Assembly (NCBI RefSeq): GCF_000208745.1
Contig: NC_030851.1
Coordinates: 14,377,577 to 14,441,576, forward strand
Direction of reading: 5' to 3'
DNA: 64,000 nt
From: Theobroma cacao
Taxonomy: Eukaryota > Streptophyta > Magnoliopsida > Malvales > Malvaceae
A model generated the notes under the pieces. The model saw nothing but the letters and a program-made list of their open reading frames with translations, was not told the DNA's origin and made no database searches. Below are positions 58,337 through 64,000 of the stretch, piece by piece; position 1 is the first letter of the stretch, and every line of letters starts with the position of its first letter. The translations under genes were made by a program, and so were the position numbers.

Positions 58337-59580
58337 ATGCCGCCTAAGACACGAGCCACCTCAAGACGGATAGGGGAGCAAGATGCTTCTATTGATATGG
58401 CAGATAGGCCACGGGCATCCACCCGGAGGGGCTGAGGTAGACGTGGCAAGGCCACTAGGCCGGTGAGAGCGGATACGCCTGTGAGTAGGCGAGGTGAGGG
58501 ACAGTCCTCAAGTGATGTAGATAGACACCCAACAAGGGGTATTACTATCGAGGATTTAGCAGCAGGCCTACAGGGAGTCAATCATGTTGTAGAGATGATG
58601 GCAACCCGTATGGAGGATATACAGAGGGTAGTAGATGGGAGACCTACAGTACAGGAATCTCCTAGCTCTCAAGGACAGGTCGATCGCCAACATCATGAGG
58701 TCGAGAGGGGACATCTAGATATTTCTCTTCCTGATTTTCTTAAGCTCAAGCCTCCATCATTTTTAGGGTCTGATGCATCAGAGAAACCCCAGGTTTTCTT
58801 GGATAAGATGGAGAAAATATGTAAAGCCTTGGGATGCTTCAATGTTTGGTCAGTTGAGTTAGCCACTTTTCGATTAGAGGATGTGGCGCAGGAATGGTAT
58901 AGCTCCTTATGTAGAGGCAGACTGACAGATGCAACGCCATTGGTTTGGAGTGAGTTTAGTGCAGCCTTTTTGGATCGATTCCTACTTAGTGTACGTAATG
59001 CCAGAGCTAGAGAGTTTGAGACTTTCGTACTGACTTCGAGTAAGACGGTGTCGGAGTATGACATCAAGTTCACACAGTTGTCTCGGTATGCTCCCTACCT
59101 CGTTTCTACTGAGGAGATGACGATTCAGAGGTTTGTGGATGGGTTAATAGAGCCACTATTTAGGGCTGTAGCATCTCGAGATTTCATTACCTATTCCGCA
59201 GTAGTAGATTGTGCTCAGCGCATTAAGATGAGGACCAGTGAGAGTAGGGCTGCGAGGGATAGAGAAAAGAGGGCTAGGATAGAGGGTTATCAGGGCTGTA
59301 GAGATTTCAACAGTGGTGGTTCGTTTTCCAGCCGTCAGGGTCCAAAGAGGGACTCACGATTACTTCAGCAGGGGAGTGACACGCCTGGTGCTAATATTAG
59401 GATGGGACAAAGAACCTTCAGGTCTAAGAGGCAGTAAGATTCTAGACAGAGTAGTCAAGTCACCCAACCTTGTGATACTTGTGGGAGACGACATAGTGGA
59501 CAATGCTTCCTTACCACAAGAACTTGTTTCTGGTGCTGTCAACCTGAGCATATTAGGAGGGATTGTCCGAGGGCTCAGTA
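58337..59580 (+). pseudogene. G3 gag pseudogene
   Basis: ATG at 58337 starts MPPKTRATSRRIGEQDAS. A TGA at 58433 interrupts the basic N-terminal region (the E copy has CGA there, 18354). The capsid-type retrotrans-gag domain follows (about 58730-59200): [33 protein letters not shown] and FLDRFL. After a TAA (59435) the frame continues into CX2CX3-type zinc knuckles (about 59471-59572, ending [10 protein letters not shown]), then a stop near 59579. Gag and pol share one reading frame. Without its stops it would be a normal-length chromovirus gag. Confidence 0.92.
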
Positions 59581-62500
59581 ATTACAAGATTCTACTCGTG
59601 GTTCCACCCAGCCAGCTTCGTCTGCTCTTTCAGTTGCTACCTCATCTGGACAGAAGGCTAGTGGATCGAGAGGTAGAGGTGTTGGTACTTCCTCTCAGGG
59701 CAGGCCATCGAGGTCTGAACTTTAGAGTTCTGTTGGTAGAGGCCAGGCGAGGGTGTTTGCTTTAACACAGCAGGAAGCTCAGACATCCAATGTCGTGGTC
59801 TCAGGTATTCTCTCCGTTTATAATATGAATGCTCAGGTACTATTTGATCCTGGTGCTACCCATTCTTTTATCTCTCCATGTTTTGCATCTCGGTTGGGTA
59901 GAGATCGTGTTAGGAGAGAGGAACAATTAGTGGTGTCTACTCTTTTAAAGGAGATATTTGTGGCCGACTGGGAATATGAGTCTTGTGTAGTACGAGTCAA
60001 AGACGAGGACAGTTTGGTGAATTTGGTGGTGTTAGACACCTTAGACTTTGATGTGATCTTGGGGATGGATTGGTTATCACCCTGTCATGCTAGTGTGGAC
60101 TGTTATCATATATTGGTTAGATTTGATTTCCTCGGTGAACCATCATTTGGTATTCAGGGGGAGCGGACTAATGCTCCAACCAATTTGATATCAGTCATTT
60201 CTGCCAGAAGATTATTACGACAGGGTTGTATAGGTTACTTGGCAGTTGTAAAGGATACTCAAGCAAAGATTGGAGATGTAAGTCAAGTGTCGGCGGTGAA
60301 GGAGTTCGTGGATGTATTTCCTGAAGAGCTACCAGGTTTGCCTCCAGAATGGGATATTAAGTTTTGCATAGATTTGATTCCCGACACTAGACCTATATCC
60401 ATACCCCCATATAGAATGGCACCTGCAGAGCTTAAAGAGCTTAAGGATCAGTTGGAGGATTTGTTGGATAAAGGTTTCATCTGACCTAGTGTATCCCCAT
60501 GGGGAGCACCGGTGTTATTTGTGAATAAGAAAGATGGATCACTTAGGCTGTGCATTGATTATCGACAACTTAATAAAGTGACGGTGAAGAATAAGTATCC
60601 CCTCCCAATGATGGATGACTTATTTGATCAACTACAAGGAGCACAATGTTTCTCTAAGATAAATTTGCGATCTGGGTACCATCAATTGAGGATCCGAAAT
60701 GAAGATGTACCAAAGATCGCATTTTGAACACGATATGGGCACTATGAGTTCTTGGTGATCTCATTTGGGCTCACGAATGCTCTTGCAGCCTTTATGGATT
60801 TGATGAATCGAGTGTTCAAGCCTTATTTGGATAAGTTCGTGGTGGTGTTTATTGATGACATCTTGATATATTTGAAGAGCCTAGAGGAGCATGAGCAGCA
60901 TCTTAAGATAGTGCTCCAAATTTTGAGAGAACATCAATTGTATCCCAAGTTCTCCAAGTGTGAGTTTTAGCTCGAAAGTGTTGCATTTTTGGGGCATGTG
61001 GTATCTAAGGATGGGGTACAAGTAGATTCAAAGAAAGTTGAAGCAGTGGAAAAATGGCCAAGGCCATTATTAGTTACACAGATTAAAAGCTTTGTGGGTT
61101 TGGCTGGCTATTATCATCGCTTTGTAAAGAACTTCTCTAAAATAGTCGCCCCTCTGACTAAGCTGACACGTAAGGATACAAAATTTGAGTGGTCTGATGC
61201 TTGTGAGGATAGCTTTGAGAAGCTTAAGGCATGTCTCACTACAACTCCAATATTAAGCGTACCTCAAGGCACGGGGGGTTATACGGTATTCTATGATGCA
61301 TCGCGGGTTGGTTTAAGGTGTGTATTAATGCAGCATGGGAAGGTGATTGCGTATGCATCCAGGCAACTTAAAAGGCATGAGCAGAATTATCCCGCACACG
61401 ATTTGGAAATAGTAGCAATCGTGTTTGCCTTGAAAATTTGTACATTATTTGTATGGTGAGACTTGCGAGATATATACGGACCACAAAAGTTTGAAGTATA
61501 TATTTCAGCAGAGGGATCTTAACTTACGGCAACGTAGATGGATGGAGTTGCTAAAAGATTATGATTGTACTATTCTTTACCATCTTGGTAAGGCTAATGT
61601 AGTGGCGGATGCCTTAAGTCAAAAATCAGTGGGAAGCTTGGCACATATTTCTACTGATAGGAGATCATTGGTTAGAGAGATCCATAGCTTGGGAGACATA
61701 AGTGTGCATTTGGAAGTTACGGAGACAGATGCTTTGCTAGCACATTTTAGAGTGAGGCCTATCTTAATGGACCGAATCAAAGAAGCACAAAGTAAAGATG
61801 ATTTTGTAGTTAAAGCCTTAGAGGATCCTCAAGGAAGGAAAAGAAAAATGTTTACCAAAAGCATAGATGGAGTGTTGAGGTATGGAACAAGACTTTATGT
61901 GCCTGATGGTGACAGGTTGAGGAGAGAAATATTGGAGGAAGCTCACATGGCAGCTTATGTGGTACATCTAGGGGCTACAAAGATGTATCAAGATTTGAAA
62001 GAGGTGTATTGGTGGGAAAGACTTAAGAGAGATGTAGCTGAGTTTGTCTCCAAGTGCCTGGTTTGTCAGCAGGTTAAGGCTGAGCATCAAAAGCCTGCAG
62101 GGCTACTATAACCATTACCAGTGCCTGAGTGGAAGTGGGAGCATATTGCCATGGATTTTGTAACGGGTTTGCCTCAAACTAGTGGGGGATATCATTCAAT
62201 TTGGATCATAGTAGATCGGTTAACGAAGTCAACCCATTTTCTTCCGGTTAAGACTACTTACGGGGTTGCCCAATACGCTTGAGTTTATGTGGATGAGATA
62301 GTACGACTACATGGTATTTTTATTTCTATAGTATCTAACAGAAGAGCTCAGTTTACTTGTAGGTTTTGGGGAAAGTTGCAGGAAGCATTAGGCACTAAGT
62401 TGGATTTCAGCACAGCTTTCCACCCTCAGACTGATGGACAGTCTGAACGGATAATACAGACATTGAAGGATATGTTAAGGGCTTGTGTGATAGACCTTGG

Positions 62501-63194
62501 GGTAAGGTGGGATCAATATCTACCCTTAGTGGAATTTGCCTACAACAATAGTTTCCAAACTAGCATCCAAATGGCACCATTTGAGGCATTGAATGGATGA
62601 AGATGTAGGTCACCCATTGGATGACTAGAGGTGGGAGAAAGGAAACTTTTGGGGCTTAAGTTGGTGCAGGATGCCACTGAGAAAATACGCATGATTCGTT
62701 AGAGGATGTTAACAGCACAAAGTAGACAGAAATCATATGCTGATAACCGACGGAGAGACTTGGAGTTCCAAGTAGGAGATCATGTATTTTTGAAAGCTTC
62801 GCCAACTAAAGGAGTAATGAGGTTTGGCAAGAAAGGGAAGTTAAGTCCTCGGTATATAGGACCCTTCGAGATTTTAGAAAGGGTTGAAGCAGTGGCATAT
62901 CGTTTGGCATTACCGCCAGACCTTTCGAATATTCATCCCGTGTTTCATGTGTCCATGCTTAGGAAGTACAACCCAGATCCATCACATGTAATACGGTATG
63001 AAACCATTCATTTGCAAGATGATCTAACCTATGAGGAGCAACCGATAGCTATCTTTGATAGGCAAGTTAAAAAGCTCCGTTCAAAGGAAGAAGCATCAGT
63101 GAAAGTGTTGTGGCAGAATCACACTAGCGAGGAGGTAACGTGGGAAGCCGAGGAGGAGATGCGAACAAAGTATCCCCATCTCTTTGATACTTAG
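59581..63194 (+). pseudogene. G3 pol pseudogene: PR-RT-RH-IN-chromodomain (Tekay-like)
   Basis: In frame with gag. Protease (59753-60180: [12 protein letters not shown], in which the catalytic D-S/T-G-A reads [13 protein letters not shown]). RT (60300-60960) has [20 protein letters not shown] and FIDDILIY, but the first catalytic Asp is Asn in [12 protein letters not shown]. RNase H is at 61240-61560, with a frameshift at about 61440. The H2C2 zinc region is at 61930-62090. In the integrase core (62130-62560) the second Asp is Asn (SNRRAQF) while SERIIQ keeps Glu. GPF/Y and chromodomain-like tail are at 62860-63194 (VKVLWQNHTSEEVTWEAEEE). Stops at 60482, 60725, 60968, 62109, 62280, 62598, 62622 and 62700 plus the frameshift make it inactive. 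Confidence 0.94.
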
Positions 63195-63242
63195 AGGTAT
63201 GTTACCTTATAGTGAATTTAAATTCGGGGACCAAATTTCTTT

Positions 63243-63255
63243 AAGTGGGGGAGAA
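63243..63255 (+). other. Polypurine tract of G3
   Basis: AAGTGGGGGAGAA immediately before TGTGATACC of the 3' LTR. Confidence 0.8.
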
Positions 63256-64000
63256 TGTGATACCCCAACTTCTATAGGCTTGTAACTAAGTATAGATGTA
63301 ATAATATGAGCTAAGGGTAGTTTCATTATTTTCTCTAATAAGCTTCCAGAAAAAAGTTTTATGATATTTTAAGGCCTAAATAGGCATAAGACAGTATGAA
63401 TGATGTGTGCTGATGAAAACACGAAGAAAACTAGAAGTTTCAACAATTTTCATAACAGGGGCAAAATGGTCATTTTTCAGCTCGGGTTAAAATTTTAAGT
63501 TTTTATGAACTCGAGCATGTTTAGACAATTATGGATATTGTCCCAGTGTTAAAAGAGCAAAAAGATTGCATAAAAGATTGGAGGACAGTAAGTTAATTGG
63601 TGGAGGGGCATTTTCATAATTTTAAAGAAAAGGATAAGATGGCCTATAAATATCTTGAAATTTCCAGCACCTTCTTGAATTTCCAGCAGTTGGTCTTCTT
63701 CTTCCCTTCTCCTCTTTCACGTTTCTTCAAAACTCCATGGAAGCTTGATTTGAAGCTTGAGCGATTTTCTCTCTCTAGCTCTAGTTTTCACACCTTTGAA
63801 CCATTTTGACTAGAACCTTTGAATTCTTTCATCCTCTCACTTTAAAACCCTTCAAAAATCTAGTTTTCACACTTTCTCTCACTAGTTGGACGTTCTAGAG
63901 AAAGAAAAAGAGAATTACACCATTTATTTGGAAGCAATTGGAAGGGAATTTGACTACAAAGGAGCCCTAGGGTAAGTGGTTAACTAAGCTCAATTTTTAG
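63256..64000 (+). mobile_element. 3' LTR of G3 (first 745 bp; continues beyond window)
   Basis: It matches 55402 onward closely, with scattered substitutions such as GTCGTCATTTTC against CATTATTTTC-type differences near 63328. TATAAATA at 63645-63652 and the CT-rich leader follow. An open frame at 63597-63809 overlaps the promoter and leader and is not a gene. Confidence 0.93.

Noticed and set aside
1..64000. Host protein-coding genes, tRNA, rRNA or snRNA genes
   Set aside because: I scanned the listed frames and intergenic stretches and found only retroelement domains or low-complexity frames. A search with gene models or tRNAscan-type tools could still reveal a small gene I missed.

Overview
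The window is eukaryotic nuclear DNA from a flowering plant, most likely a eudicot. The signs are strong AT-richness, wall-to-wall LTR retrotransposons of the plant Ty3/gypsy chromovirus (Tekay/Del-like) and Ty1/copia SIRE/Maximus-like groups, primer-binding sites for initiator-Met tRNA, 5-bp target-site duplications (TSDs) and CpG/CHG-type decay. I see no intact host gene, tRNA, rRNA or prokaryotic feature. It looks like a nested, heterochromatic repeat block. Two isolated N bases (2652, 9864) and one 165-base gap (56630-56794) mark assembly problems in repeats.

Layout. (1) 1-6377: 3' part of a SIRE-like copia element (called C0 here) on the + strand, with a decayed env-like/plant-transposon-protein ORF, a noncoding 3' region, PPT and 3' LTR. 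A gypsy solo LTR (S1, 2082-4718, perfect TSD) sits inside it. C0 abuts the middle of the gag of an older + strand copia element, C1. (2) 6770-30511: a 23.7-kb nested block, C2, a copia element on the - strand with two LTRs and a perfect TSD (CATGT) inside C1 gag. C2 itself holds a 10.4-kb gypsy composite, E (8907-19265, perfect TSD ATAAC), and a truncated, apparently non-autonomous gypsy element, D (about 21.6-27.1 kb). (3) 30517-32894: C1 gag/pre-integrase remnants split by a roughly 1-kb unclassified insertion. (4) 32895-34085: partial LTR of another copia element, C3. (5) 34086-44952: full-length but dead gypsy chromovirus G2, - strand. (6) 44953-45960: unassigned. (7) 45961-55401: two related long gypsy LTRs in opposite orientation (L1 +, L2 -) around a 1-kb leader; L1 carries another solo LTR, S2. 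(8) 55402-64000: gypsy chromovirus G3, + strand, complete 5' LTR and gag-pol, with the 3' LTR running off the window.

All coding regions are retroelement gag-pol and all are broken by stops, frameshifts or lost catalytic residues. Comparing E with G3 shows that many stops are C-to-T (or G-to-A) changes in CpG or CHG contexts, as expected of methylated DNA.

The most unusual structure is E: two outer LTRs in - orientation and an inner unit in the opposite, circularly permuted order (pol-LTR-gag), with the exact terminus of one outer LTR joined to the protease region. This suggests capture of a one-LTR circle, cDNA-into-cDNA integration, or a tandem-derived rearrangement. A second pattern is that several unrelated LTR families carry arrays of short dyad-symmetric motifs just upstream of their TATA boxes.
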